From assembly GCF_014650715.1 (NCBI RefSeq), contig NZ_BMVM01000020.1, forward strand, positions 1-64,000: a stretch of 64,000 nt of DNA, in the 5' to 3' direction. Positions 34,689 through 42,870 of the stretch are shown in pieces; positions within the stretch are counted from its first letter, which is position 1, and the number at the start of each line of letters is the position of its first letter. This DNA comes from Streptomyces bluensis. Lineage in GTDB: Bacteria > Actinomycetota > Actinomycetes > Streptomycetales > Streptomycetaceae. Made by a program: the position numbers and the translations under genes. The notes under the pieces were generated by a model. The model was given only the letters and a program-made list of their open reading frames with translations. It was not told the DNA's origin and searched no databases.

Positions 34689-35968
34689 AGCTCCTCCCCC
34701 TGTCTGCGCAGCAGCCGCAAATACACGAGCGTGATCGCGAGCAGAATCAGCAGCATGACCACACCGATCGCCGAGCCGAGGCTGTACTCGGACGACGCGA
34801 ACGCCTTCTGGTAGGCGTACACGTTCAGTACGAGGTTCTGACCGGCGATACCGCCGCCGTTCGTCATGACGTAGATCTGCGTGAAGACCTTGAAGTCCCA
34901 GATCACCGACTGGATGGTGACGACGGTCAGGATCGGGCGCAGCATCGGTGTGAGCACCGACCGCCAGATCCGCCACTGCGAGGCGCCGTCCAGCGCGGCG
35001 GCCTCCAGGACCTCGGTGGGTACGGCGCGGATGCCGGCGTAGACCGTCACCATCACGAACGGGAAGGAGCACCACACCACTTCGAGCAGCACGAGGAAGA
35101 AGGCGCTGAACCGCCCGTACGTCCACGCGTGGTCGCCGAGCCCCAGCACCCGGTTGACCGGCCCGAAGTCGGGGTCGAAGAGGAACAGCCAGACCGTCGA
35201 GCCGGTGATCGCCGGGGTCGCCCACGCGCCGAGCGCGGCCAGCATCAACGCCAGCCGTGGCAGCGCCCGTACACGTGTCAGCAGCACCGCGAGCGCGCAT
35301 CCGACGGCCAGCGTGGACACCACACAGGCCGCCGCGAAGAGCACGGTGGCCAGCAGCACCTGCCAGAACTCCGGGTCCCCGAAGAGCGTCGCGTAGTTCC
35401 CGAAGCCCTGGAAGGTCGTCGGTTGCCCGCCGCTGACCTGCGCCTGGGTGTACTCAAGGAACGAGATGAGCCCGAGCTGGTAGATCGGGTAGACCAACAG
35501 CCCGCCGAGAACGACGAGGGCGGGCGCGAGATAGAGCCAGGGCGTCCAGCCCCCCCGCGCCCGGGACGCACCACGGCGCCCCTTCACCGCCCGGCTTCCC
35601 GCCGCGCGACTCCCCGCCGCGCGACTCCCCACTTCCCGGCTTCCCGCCGACCGACTGCCCGCTTCCCGGCTCCCCGCCGACCGGCTTCCCTCCGACTGGC
35701 TCCCCGCCGACGGGGCTCGCGCCAACCGGCCGCCTGGGGAGGCCCCAACCAGGCCGGCCGCCCCCGCGACACCACCCCGCCCACCGTCTGCCACGCCACG
35801 GCCGGGCTCCGGGCCCGCGTCGTCGGCCGTTCGGGCCGGGGCCGCGCCGGATGAGTCCGGCGCGGCGCTGGGGTTTCGCGCGTCGCGGTCGTCGGTGCCG
35901 GGGTGGGTGCCGTGCTCGTGGCCGGTCGACTCCTCCGCCGCGACAGCGCGGTCCGTACCGTCCGTCAT
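34685..35968 (-). CDS. DasB/MalF-type sugar ABC transporter permease with repeat-rich N-terminal extension
   Basis: 427 residues from the ATG at 35966-35968. A GTG 9 nt upstream that overlaps the binding-protein stop is an alternative. The membrane part (from about residue 145, WTPWLYLAPALVVLGGLLVYP) has six helices and the EAA loop LEAAALDGASQWRIWRSVLTPML. The first 145 residues are cytosolic, charged and low-complexity, including about eight tandem pentapeptides of the form xGSRx (AGSRE, AGSRS, VGSRA, AGSRA). Such a long extension is unusual for this family and is probably disordered. It pairs with the DasC-like permease. Confidence 0.88.
   Translation of the reverse strand: MTDGTDRAVAAEESTGHEHGTHPGTDDRDARNPSAAPDSSGAAPARTADDAGPEPGRGVADGGRGGVAGAAGLVGASPGGRLARAPSAGSQSEGSRSAGSREAGSRSAGSREVGSRAAGSRAAGSRAVKGRRGASRARGGWTPWLYLAPALVVLGGLLVYPIYQLGLISFLEYTQAQVSGGQPTTFQGFGNYATLFGDPEFWQVLLATVLFAAACVVSTLAVGCALAVLLTRVRALPRLALMLAALGAWATPAITGSTVWLFLFDPDFGPVNRVLGLGDHAWTYGRFSAFFLVLLEVVWCSFPFVMVTVYAGIRAVPTEVLEAAALDGASQWRIWRSVLTPMLRPILTVVTIQSVIWDFKVFTQIYVMTNGGGIAGQNLVLNVYAYQKAFASSEYSLGSAIGVVMLLILLAITLVYLRLLRRQGEEL
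35591..35714 (-). repeat. 15-bp tandem repeats coding xGSRx pentapeptides in the MalF-type permease
   Basis: About eight imperfect 15-bp units (core GGGAGTCGC/GGGAAGCCGG on the coding strand) give the peptide series GSQS, GSRS, GSRE, GSRS, GSRE, GSRA, GSRA, GSRA. Copy number changes would keep the frame. Confidence 0.75.
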
Positions 35969-35973
35969 CGGAG

Positions 35974-37335
35974 TCACCCAGCGGAACTGAAGGCGTCGTT
36001 CATCTTCTTCGCCGCGTCCTTCGAGGCAGCCGCCACGTCCTTCTTGCCGCTGACGATCTCCTGGAACATCGTCGGCAGGACGAGCGAGGCGTCGATCTGC
36101 GACCAGGCAGGCGAGGCGGGAACGAACTTCGTGTCCGCGGACAGCGTCTTCACGAAGGGCTCGATGTGGGGCTCCTTCTTGGCGACGTCCGCGCGTACGT
36201 CGGTGTACGTCGGCAGGAAGCCCATCGCGTCGAAGAGTGCGCCCTGCGTCTCCTTCGACGCCAGCCGCTCCATCAGGTCCACGGCGAGCGTGCGGTGCGT
36301 GGTGCTCTTCAGGACGCCGATGTTGTTGCCGCCCGCGAAGGCCGGCGCGATCGAGCCCTCCTTCACCCCCGGCAGCGGTACGACCGCGAACTTGCCCTTG
36401 ACCTTGCCGGCCTCTACAGCCGCGTAGTTGAAGTCTCCGCCGATCGCCATGCCCGCCTTGCCGGAGGCGAACGCGGTGACCGTGTCGTTGCCGCCCATGC
36501 CCGCGCACTTGGCGGCCGGACAGTTGTCGTCGCCGAAGAGCGAGGTGTACGCCTTGATGCCCTTCTGGGAAGCCGCGCTGTCGATGCTCGACGCGTACGA
36601 CCCGCCCTTGCCCTTCGCGATCTCACCACCGTCGGCCCAGACGAACGGCATCGCGCCGAACGTGTAGGCGCCGCCGACGGCGAGACCGTACAGATCCGGC
36701 CTGGCCGCGCGGATCTTACGGGCCGTGTCGATCAGCTCGGCCTGCGACGTGGGAGGTTCGAGGCCCAGTTCCTCGAAGACGTCCGTGCGGTAGTAGAGAG
36801 CGCGGACCCCGACGAAGAAGGGCGCGCCGTAGATCCGTCCGTCGACCGTCACGGACTGTTTGGCCGTCGGGTCGGAGTCCTTGGCCTCGGTCCACTCGGT
36901 GAACTCATCGGTGACGTCGAGGAGCCCGCCGTCCTTCACATAGCCCGCGGTGTCCGTGTTGCCGAATTCCATGAGGTCCGGAGCGCTCTTGGGGTCGTTG
37001 AACGCCGCCTTGATCCGCTGGGCGCGGGTCTCGACCGGGATGTACTCCACGGTGACCTTGACGTCGTCGTGGGCCTCCTTGAAGGCGGCGATCGTCTCGT
37101 CGACGACCTTCTCCTTCGGCTTGTTGGTGACTTCCTGGAAGAGCCAGACGCGCAGGGTGCCGGTCTTCTCGTCCTTGCCGGAGGAGGAGTTGTCGGAGGT
37201 CTGGGGCGCGCAGGCGGTGGCGGTGAGCCCCGCGATCACAAGTGCCGCCACGGGGGCGGCTATTCGGGCCGTACGAGACGTACGAGCCGTACGAGACGTC
37301 CGGGCGCTGCGGCCCGTTCTGGCAGCGAGCTTCAT
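35974..37335 (-). CDS. DasA-like extracellular sugar-binding lipoprotein
   Basis: 453 residues from the ATG at 37333-37335 with GGAGG about 10 nt upstream. A basic n-region coded by an in-frame repeat (RTSRTARTSRTAR), a hydrophobic core and the lipobox TATAC mark a lipoprotein. The mature part is a CUT1-type solute-binding protein (TLRVWLFQEVTN, APDLMEFGNTDTAGYV, GVRALYYRTDVFEELGL). Substrate is inferred as GlcNAc or chitobiose-type amino sugar from the GH20 gene in the same operon and the dre-like box upstream. It is the first gene of the four-gene operon. The gene itself is not adjacent to dasR here, unlike true dasA of S. coelicolor, so I regard it as a paralogue. Confidence 0.88.
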   Translation of the reverse strand: MKLAARTGRSARTSRTARTSRTARIAAPVAALVIAGLTATACAPQTSDNSSSGKDEKTGTLRVWLFQEVTNKPKEKVVDETIAAFKEAHDDVKVTVEYIPVETRAQRIKAAFNDPKSAPDLMEFGNTDTAGYVKDGGLLDVTDEFTEWTEAKDSDPTAKQSVTVDGRIYGAPFFVGVRALYYRTDVFEELGLEPPTSQAELIDTARKIRAARPDLYGLAVGGAYTFGAMPFVWADGGEIAKGKGGSYASSIDSAASQKGIKAYTSLFGDDNCPAAKCAGMGGNDTVTAFASGKAGMAIGGDFNYAAVEAGKVKGKFAVVPLPGVKEGSIAPAFAGGNNIGVLKSTTHRTLAVDLMERLASKETQGALFDAMGFLPTYTDVRADVAKKEPHIEPFVKTLSADTKFVPASPAWSQIDASLVLPTMFQEIVSGKKDVAAASKDAAKKMNDAFSSAG

Positions 37336-37431
37336 GGAGCTTTTCCTCCGGGGGAGCGTTGCAACATGCGCAATGACGGTTTCGCTCTGTACAACACCCC
37401 GGAGGTTAGGGAGTACACGAACATGCCCACA

Positions 37432-37447
37432 AGAGGTCTCAACCACT
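37432..37447. promoter_or_regulatory. dre-like DasR operator
   Basis: AGAGGTCTCAACCACT matches the DasR responsive element consensus A(C/G)TGGTCTAGACCA(C/G)T at 13 of 16 positions, including both GGTCT and ACCA(C)T half-site cores. It lies about 100 nt upstream of the DasA-like ATG. DasR is the GlcNAc-6-phosphate-responsive GntR repressor of chitin/GlcNAc uptake genes, so this fits an amino-sugar transporter operon. Confidence 0.7.
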
Positions 37448-37608
37448 CTGTGACCTGCGGGAGAATTCCGCGCGACGACTCGCCGCACGGGGCGCGGGCA
37501 GAGACGTTGCGATCAATAACCGTATGGCCAAAGGCACTTGGGCCACAGGGACCGGGTGGGAAACCGGTTCAGAACCCCGCGACCAGCCGGGCCCCAGGTA
37601 CGACAGAA

Positions 37609-37636
37609 CCGCGGTACCCGCACTGGGGCACCGCGG
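37609..37636 (-). terminator. Possible terminator of the DUF3039 transcript
   Basis: CCGCGGT and ACCGCGG form a 7-bp outer stem, and CCC/GGG can pair inside the loop. It lies about 70 nt past the DUF3039 stop on the minus strand. Confidence 0.4.
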
Positions 37637-37707
37637 CCATGCTCGCGACGGCCGTCCCGTCCGCCCGGAGCCACCGACACCCGCCCAGGGCGAGGGCGGC
37701 GCGGGCT

Positions 37708-37983
37708 CTACTTGTCGTCGCCGCCTTCGTCCCCCGCGCCCATGGAGTCGTAGATCTCCTTGCACATCGGGCACACGGGATATTTCTTCGGGTCGCGGCC
37801 CGGCACCCACACCTTGCCGCAGAGGGCCACGACGGGCGTGCCGTCGAGGGCGCTCGCCATGATCTTGTCCTTCTGGACATAGTGCGCGAAGCGCTCGTGG
37901 TCACCGTCGCCGTGCGACGTCTGTGGCGTCGGCTCGACGAGGGTGCCCGTACCAGTACCGCGCTCGGGCTCAAGAGTGCTCAT
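37708..37983 (-). CDS. DUF3039 protein with CxxC zinc site
   Basis: 91 residues, ATG start. The conserved actinobacterial DUF3039 core is visible: HERFAHYVQKDKIMASALDGTPVVALCGKVWVP followed by PVCPMCKEIYDS. C75, C78 and a further Cys (in ALCGK) could bind zinc. Function is unknown. It is 28 nt downstream of the YqgE-like gene on the same strand, so the two may be co-transcribed. The acidic C terminus ends in DEGGDDK. Confidence 0.85.
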   Translation of the reverse strand: MSTLEPERGTGTGTLVEPTPQTSHGDGDHERFAHYVQKDKIMASALDGTPVVALCGKVWVPGRDPKKYPVCPMCKEIYDSMGAGDEGGDDK

Positions 37984-38011
37984 AGCGCAAGGGTACTGAA
38001 GCGCGGAGACA

Positions 38012-38593
38012 TCAGTTGAGCGACGGGTCGTCCGGGTACGTCGCGACCATCGCCAGCTCGCTGCGCTGGCGGCGCAGGACCGAGCGCCAGAGTCTCTCCG
38101 GGGAGGGCGAGGCGACGTCTCCGGGCTCCGACTCGACGACGTACCAGGCTCCTTCCACCAGTTCGTCCTCCAGCTGGCCGGGCCCCCAGCCCGCGTAGCC
38201 CGCGAAGATCCGCAGGGAGCCGAGCGCCGAGGCGAGCAGTTCCGGCGGGGCCTCCAGGTCGACCAGGCCGATCGCGCCGTGCACGCGCCGCCAGCCGAGG
38301 GGGGCGCGCTCGGCGGACGTCCCGCCGGGGATCACCGCGACGCCGAGCGCCGAGTCGAGCGAGACCGGTCCGCCCTGGAAGACGACGCCGGGCTCCCCCG
38401 CGAGGTCCGCCCAGCCCTCCAGGATGTCGCCGACGTCCACCGGGGTCGGCCGGTTCAGGACCACGCCGAGCGAGCCCTCCTCGTCGTGGTCGAGGAGGAG
38501 CACCACCGCGCGGTCGAAGTTCGGGTCCGCCAGGGCGGGCGTGGCCACGAGCAACCGCCCTGTGAGCGAGGACACCTCGGTCATGCCAGACAT
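38012..38593 (-). CDS. YqgE/AlgH family protein
   Basis: 193 residues from the ATG at 38591-38593. The internal ATG at 38584 (MTEVSSLTGRLLVATP) is an equally plausible start. The family pattern is complete: GRLLVATPALADPNFDRAVVLLLDHDEEGSLGVVLNRPT, FQGGPVS, and GYAGWGPGQLEDEL. YqgE proteins have a single compact domain of unknown biochemical role. They are often linked to transcription or stress phenotypes. It is divergent from murA across a 305-bp spacer. Confidence 0.9.
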   Translation of the reverse strand: MSGMTEVSSLTGRLLVATPALADPNFDRAVVLLLDHDEEGSLGVVLNRPTPVDVGDILEGWADLAGEPGVVFQGGPVSLDSALGVAVIPGGTSAERAPLGWRRVHGAIGLVDLEAPPELLASALGSLRIFAGYAGWGPGQLEDELVEGAWYVVESEPGDVASPSPERLWRSVLRRQRSELAMVATYPDDPSLN

Positions 38594-38898
38594 GATCCCG
38601 CATCTTGCCCGTGTACGGGGAGCCAATCCCCGCACCGACAGGCATGCAGTTCAGGGCGCAGAGGTGCGGCCCCCGCGCACGCCGCCGTCGGCAACCTCGG
38701 CGGTGACGCGGTGTGCCCGTCCCGGAACGGTTCGTGTTGTGGCGAACCTATGACGTCCCTCGGACACCCTTGGGCTTACTGAAGGGGGGTAGGCGGCCAT
38801 TACGCTTGCTCATCGGCTCATGCCGCTTCGGCTCCCGCACCACTGGTCTGCCGATCGCCTGCCGAGACAACTGACCGACTCCACGGAACGCGAGATTC

Positions 38899-40245
38899 AT
38901 GACCGTCAACGGCTCTGACGACGTACTGCTTGTTCACGGCGGAACCCCGCTGGAGGGCGAGATCCGGGTCCGCGGTGCGAAGAACCTCGTACCGAAGGCC
39001 ATGGTCGCCGCGCTGCTCGGCAGCGCTCCGAGCCGGCTGCGCAACGTTCCCGACATCCGCGACGTCCGTGTCGTACGCGGGCTGCTCCAGCTGCACGGGG
39101 TGACGGTCCGTCCGGGTGAGGAGCCGGGCGAACTGGTGATGGACCCGTCGCACGTCGAGAGTGCGAACGTCGCGGACATCGACGCCCACGCGGGTTCGTC
39201 GCGCATCCCGATCCTGTTCTGCGGCCCGCTGCTGCACCGCCTCGGCCACGCGTTCATCCCCGGCCTCGGCGGCTGTGACATCGGCGGCCGGCCCATCGAC
39301 TTCCACTTCGAGGTGCTGCGGCAGTTCGGCGCGAAGATCGAGAAGCGGGCGGACGGGCAGTACCTGGAGGCGCCGCGGCGGCTCCGCGGTACCAAGATCG
39401 AGCTGCCGTACCCGTCCGTCGGTGCCACGGAGCAGGTGCTGCTGACCGCCGTCCTCGCGGAGGGTGTGACGGAGCTCTCGAACGCGGCCATAGAGCCGGA
39501 GATCGAGGACCTCATCTGCGTGCTGCAGAAGATGGGCGCCATCATCGCGATGGACACCGACCGCACGATCCGCATCACGGGCGTCGACAAGCTCGGCGGC
39601 TACACGCACCGGGCGCTCCCGGACCGGCTGGAGGCCGCCTCCTGGGCGTCGGCCGCGCTGGCGACCGAGGGCGACATCTACGTCCGCGGCGCCCAGCAGC
39701 GCTCGATGATGACCTTCCTGAACACCTACCGGAAGGTCGGCGGCGCCTTCGAGATCGACGACGACGGCATCCGTTTCTGGCACCCCGGGGGCCAGCTGAA
39801 GTCCATCGCCCTGGAGACGGACGTCCACCCCGGTTTCCAGACCGACTGGCAGCAGCCGCTGGTCGTCGCCCTCACCCAGGCCACGGGCCTGTCGATCATC
39901 CACGAGACCGTCTACGAGTCGCGGCTCGGCTTCACCTCGGCGCTGAACCAGATGGGCGCCCACATCCAGCTGTACCGCGAGTGCCTCGGCGGCTCCGACT
40001 GCCGCTTCGGCCAGCGCAACTTCCTGCACTCCGCGGTCGTGTCCGGCCCCACGAAGCTCCAGGGCGCCGATCTGGTCATCCCCGACCTCCGCGGCGGCTT
40101 CTCGTACCTGATCGCGGCCCTCGCCGCCCAGGGCACGTCCCGCGTCCACGGCATCGACCTGATCAACCGCGGCTACGAGAACTTCATGGAGAAGCTCGTG
40201 GAGCTGGGCGCGAAGGTGGAACTGCCGGGCAAGGCGCTCGGCTAG
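38899..40245 (+). CDS. murA: UDP-N-acetylglucosamine 1-carboxyvinyltransferase MurA
   Basis: 448 residues. MurA transfers enolpyruvate from PEP to UDP-GlcNAc, the first committed step of peptidoglycan synthesis in the cytosol. The active-site Cys is C126 in GLGGCDIGGRPIDFH, the N-terminal RGAKN(L) substrate motif is at 25-30, and the C-terminal DLRGGFSYLIAALAAQGTS is typical. Because Cys is kept rather than Asp, the enzyme should be fosfomycin-sensitive in principle. It ends just before a strong bidirectional terminator and faces hup. Confidence 0.95.
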   Translation: MTVNGSDDVLLVHGGTPLEGEIRVRGAKNLVPKAMVAALLGSAPSRLRNVPDIRDVRVVRGLLQLHGVTVRPGEEPGELVMDPSHVESANVADIDAHAGSSRIPILFCGPLLHRLGHAFIPGLGGCDIGGRPIDFHFEVLRQFGAKIEKRADGQYLEAPRRLRGTKIELPYPSVGATEQVLLTAVLAEGVTELSNAAIEPEIEDLICVLQKMGAIIAMDTDRTIRITGVDKLGGYTHRALPDRLEAASWASAALATEGDIYVRGAQQRSMMTFLNTYRKVGGAFEIDDDGIRFWHPGGQLKSIALETDVHPGFQTDWQQPLVVALTQATGLSIIHETVYESRLGFTSALNQMGAHIQLYRECLGGSDCRFGQRNFLHSAVVSGPTKLQGADLVIPDLRGGFSYLIAALAAQGTSRVHGIDLINRGYENFMEKLVELGAKVELPGKALG

Positions 40246-40269
40246 CGACCACCGTCCGTGTACGCCGAT

Positions 40270-40300
40270 GGGGCGGCCTCCCGAGTCGGGAGGCCGCCCC
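40270..40300. terminator. Bidirectional terminator between murA and hup
   Basis: GGGGCGGCCTCCC and GGGAGGCCGCCCC form a perfect 13-bp stem around the loop GAGTC, 24 nt past the murA stop and 51 nt past the hup stop. It is the strongest hairpin in the window. Confidence 0.9.
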
Positions 40301-40350
40301 CTGGCGCTCCTGGGCCCCGTACGCCGTCCCGTGGTGTACGAGGAGCAGGG

Positions 40351-40632
40351 TCACTTGCCCTTGGCGGCTTCCTTGAGCTTGGAGCCCGCGGAGACCTTCA
40401 CGCTGTAGCCGGCCGGGATCTGGATGGGGTCGCCGGTCTGCGGGTTGCGCGCGGTGCGAGCGGCACGGTGGGTGCGCTCGAAGGTCAGGAAGCCAGGGAT
40501 GGTGACCTTCTCGTCGCCCTTGGCGACGATCTCGCCGACGGTCTCGGCGAACGCGGCCAGCACGGCGTCGGCGTCCTTGCGGGTCACCTCGGCGCGGTCG
40601 GCCAGCGCGGCCACCAGCTCACTGCGGTTCAT
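40351..40632 (-). CDS. hupA: HU-family nucleoid protein
   Basis: 93 residues from the ATG at 40630-40632 with GGGAG upstream (MNRSELVAALADRAEVTRKDADAVL). This is a short HU without the Lys/Pro/Ala-rich tail of the second actinobacterial type (HupS), so it matches the HupA type: GFLTFERTHRAARTARNPQTGDPIQIPAGYSVKVSAGSKLKEAAKGK includes the beta-arm with the intercalating Pro. It binds and bends DNA as a dimer and is expected to be abundant in vegetative growth. It is monocistronic and convergent with murA. Confidence 0.94.
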   Translation of the reverse strand: MNRSELVAALADRAEVTRKDADAVLAAFAETVGEIVAKGDEKVTIPGFLTFERTHRAARTARNPQTGDPIQIPAGYSVKVSAGSKLKEAAKGK

Positions 40633-40811
40633 GTTGTTACTCCCGTGTTTTCTTGCCGTTGAGGCGTGCCACGCGGCGGAGCCACGTGGTGGCCGAAGCC
40701 GATGCTGCCAGGGTCCTCGGTGAGTCCCCGCACCCGGGTCCCTCGTCAGACCCTCGCGCCCAGGGAGGCATCCTGCCTCCACCTGCGGCGGGAAAGCCAA
40801 TCCGGCACCCG

Positions 40812-40846
40812 TGGGAGTCACACGACCACCCTTGGGAGTCACACGA
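40812..40846. repeat. Paired 14-bp direct repeat upstream of hup
   Basis: TGGGAGTCACACGA occurs twice without mismatch, starting at 40812 and 40833. The 21-bp period equals two helical turns, so a protein dimer could bind both copies on the same DNA face. It lies about 180-210 nt upstream of the hup ATG. Confidence 0.7.
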
Positions 40847-40990
40847 AAAGCGCCACCGCATCGGCGTGGTGACGCTCCGTTCACCCCTGGCTGCGAACCG
40901 CAGGACCCGACAGGCCTGGGCCCAGCCGCCACCCTAAAGGGGAACCGCGCACCCCGTGGTCCGCGACGCGCCGGGGCGGGCCGGGGCCGT

Positions 40991-41009
40991 GGCCACTGTC
41001 ACAGTGGCC
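40991..41009 (-). terminator. Hairpin downstream of the malic enzyme gene
   Basis: GGCCACTG and CAGTGGCC form a perfect 8-bp stem with a 3-nt loop, about 60 nt past the malic enzyme stop on the minus strand. It is a plausible terminator separating that gene from hup. Confidence 0.55.
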
Positions 41010-41070
41010 GTGTCGCGCCCGGCCCGGCGCCCGGCGCGGTGGCCGGCTCCGTGGCCTGCCCGGCGCCCGG

Positions 41071-42486
41071 TCAGACCGTCGCCCCGGCCGCTTTCGCCGC
41101 GTCCCGGACCGCCCCGGCCACCGCGCCGGCGACCTTGTCGTTGAAGACGCTCGGGATGATGTAGTTCGGGTTGAGCTCGTCCTCGGTCACGACGTCCGCG
41201 AGGGCGGTCGCGGCGGCCAGCATCATGTCCGTGTTGACGGTGCGGGACTGCGCGTCCAGCAGGCCGCGGAAGACGCCCGGGAAGACCAGCACGTTGTTGA
41301 TCTGGTTGGGGAAGTCGGAGCGGCCCGTGGCCACGACCGCCGCCGTCTGCCGGGCGACCGCCGGGTCCACCTCGGGGTCGGGGTTCGCGAGCGCGAACAC
41401 GATGGCGCCCTCGGCCATGGCGGCCACGTCGTCGCCGTCGAGCACGTTCGGGGCGGAGACGCCGATGAAGACGTCGGCGCCGCGCACGGCCTCCTTGAGG
41501 GTGCCGGTGAGGCTCTCGGGGTTGGTGTTGTCGGCGATCCAGCGCAGCGGCGAGTCCGAGGCGGCGTTCACCAGGTCTTCGCGGTCGCTGTGGACGACAC
41601 CATGGATGTCGGCCACGACGGCGTTCTTCACTCCGGCCGCGAGGAGCAGCTTGAGGATGGCCGTCCCGGCGGCACCGGCGCCCGACATGACGACCCGGAT
41701 GTCACCGATCGACTTGCCCGCGACGCGCAGGGCGTTCTTCAGGGCGGCGAGCACGACGATCGCGGTGCCGTGCTGGTCGTCGTGGAAGACGGGGATGTCG
41801 AGGGCCTCACGCAGCCGCGCCTCGATCTCGAAGCAGCGGGGCGCGGAGATGTCCTCCAGGTTGATGCCGGCGAAACCGGGGGCGATCGCCTTGACGATCT
41901 CGACGATGGCGTCGGTGTCCTGGGTGTCCAGGCAGATCGGCCAGGCGTCGATACCGGCGAACCGCTTGAACAGGGCCGCCTTGCCCTCCATGACGGGCAG
42001 CGCGGCCTTCGGGCCGATGTTGCCGAGGCCCAGCACCGCGGACCCGTCCGTCACGACCGCAACGGAGTTGCGCTTGATGGTCAGACGGCGCGCGTCCTCG
42101 GGGTTCTCGGCGATCGCCATGCAGACGCGGGCCACGCCCGGCGTGTAGACCATGGACAGGTCGTCACGGTTGCGGATGGGGTGCTTCGACGCCATCTCGA
42201 TCTTGCCGCCGAGGTGCATGAGGAACGTACGGTCGGAGACCTTGCCGAGCGTCACACCCTCGATGCCGCGGAGCTGCTCGACGATCTCGTCGGCGTGCGC
42301 GGTGGAGGTGGCGGCGATGGTGACGTCGATGCGGAGCTTCTCGTGCCCGGAGGCGGTGACGTCGAGGCCGGTGACCGAGCCTCCGTGGGACTCGACGGCC
42401 GTGGTGAGCTGGGAGACCGCGGTTCCGCTCGCGGGCACCTCCAGCCGGACCGTCATCGAGTAGGAGACGCTGGGCGCCGTTGCCAT
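41071..42486 (-). CDS. NAD-type malic enzyme with N-terminal ACT domain
   Basis: 471 residues. Residues about 10-85 form an ACT-like domain (SMTVRLEVPASGTAVSQLTTAV). The malic enzyme part has the NAD-binding motifs VVMSGAGAAGTAIL and VVTDGSAVLGLGN, the metal site INLEDISAPRCFEIE and the DDQHGTA signature. It decarboxylates malate to pyruvate with reduction of a nicotinamide cofactor. The ortholog at this genomic place in S. coelicolor is, from memory, the NAD-dependent enzyme. The ACT domain suggests amino-acid or other small-molecule control. It is transcribed alone, with HelD upstream beyond a terminator. Confidence 0.9.
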   Translation of the reverse strand: MATAPSVSYSMTVRLEVPASGTAVSQLTTAVESHGGSVTGLDVTASGHEKLRIDVTIAATSTAHADEIVEQLRGIEGVTLGKVSDRTFLMHLGGKIEMASKHPIRNRDDLSMVYTPGVARVCMAIAENPEDARRLTIKRNSVAVVTDGSAVLGLGNIGPKAALPVMEGKAALFKRFAGIDAWPICLDTQDTDAIVEIVKAIAPGFAGINLEDISAPRCFEIEARLREALDIPVFHDDQHGTAIVVLAALKNALRVAGKSIGDIRVVMSGAGAAGTAILKLLLAAGVKNAVVADIHGVVHSDREDLVNAASDSPLRWIADNTNPESLTGTLKEAVRGADVFIGVSAPNVLDGDDVAAMAEGAIVFALANPDPEVDPAVARQTAAVVATGRSDFPNQINNVLVFPGVFRGLLDAQSRTVNTDMMLAAATALADVVTEDELNPNYIIPSVFNDKVAGAVAGAVRDAAKAAGATV

Positions 42487-42870
42487 GACCGACTTCCTCT
42501 GCTTTCAGCTGGAGCTGGGTGGTGCCATTGAAGCGTGGTAGTGCCGTCCGATCGTCGCACCTACTACGGAGTACGTGGTAGCCGCCCTCGGATTGCGAAC
42601 GTTTTGTTCGTTGATCAAGCGGGATCAGGCCGGTTCAGGGCAACGGAAGAGGCCCACATCAGCAGACTGATGTGGGCCTCTCTCACGCTCAGTGGCACCG
42701 ACCCGCCATGCTCGCCTCGCGGCAAGTGGTCGCTCGAAGCGACGAAGGTTGGGCCCGGGGGCTTGGATCGAGCCGGTGCCACACCAAGGCTAACAAACAG
42801 ATCCCGCAAGGCCATTCCCGTAGCAGGAGTTCACCTGTCGGCCCCGTCACGGCCCCGCCGTGGCCCCGCC
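42487..42870. other. Spacer between helicase and malic enzyme genes
   Basis: 384 bp without a gene. It contains a strong terminator for the helicase transcript (42648-42681) and, nearer malic enzyme, a less GC-rich stretch (42580-42630) that is the likely malic enzyme promoter. Within it GAAC-n5-GTTC resembles a LexA box but is one base too long. Confidence 0.5.
42648..42681 (-). terminator. Terminator of the HelD-like helicase gene
   Basis: AGAGGCCCACATCAG and CTGATGTGGGCCTCT form a perfect 15-bp stem with a CAGA loop, about 190 nt past the helicase stop on the minus strand. Confidence 0.8.

Larger units (their letters stand above)
37336..37707. promoter_or_regulatory. Promoter region of the DasABC-like operon
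   Basis: 372 bp without a gene between DUF3039 and the DasA-like gene. It contains the dre-like box at 37432-37447 and, nearer DUF3039, a possible terminator hairpin (CCGCGGT/ACCGCGG, 37609-37636). The sequence around 37350-37420 is less GC-rich than its surroundings, as expected for a promoter. I cannot assign -35/-10 elements with confidence. Confidence 0.5.
40633..41070. promoter_or_regulatory. hup upstream region
   Basis: 438 bp without a gene between malic enzyme and hup, both on the minus strand. It should hold the hup promoter (near 40640-40860) and the malic enzyme terminator. Two direct copies of TGGGAGTCACACGA at 40812-40825 and 40833-40846 are exactly 21 bp apart. A perfect hairpin GGCCACTG-TCA-CAGTGGCC is at 40991-41009. 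The rest, 40850-40990 and 41010-41070, is GC-rich with no recognised signal. Confidence 0.5.

Noticed and set aside
35974..37335. Calling the binding protein dasA itself
   Set aside because: No dasR neighbour, and the gene order with murA indicates a paralogous DasABC-like system.
42597..42612. LexA-like GAAC-GTTTT-GTTC upstream of malic enzyme
   Set aside because: The actinobacterial SOS box needs a 4-nt spacer and this has five.
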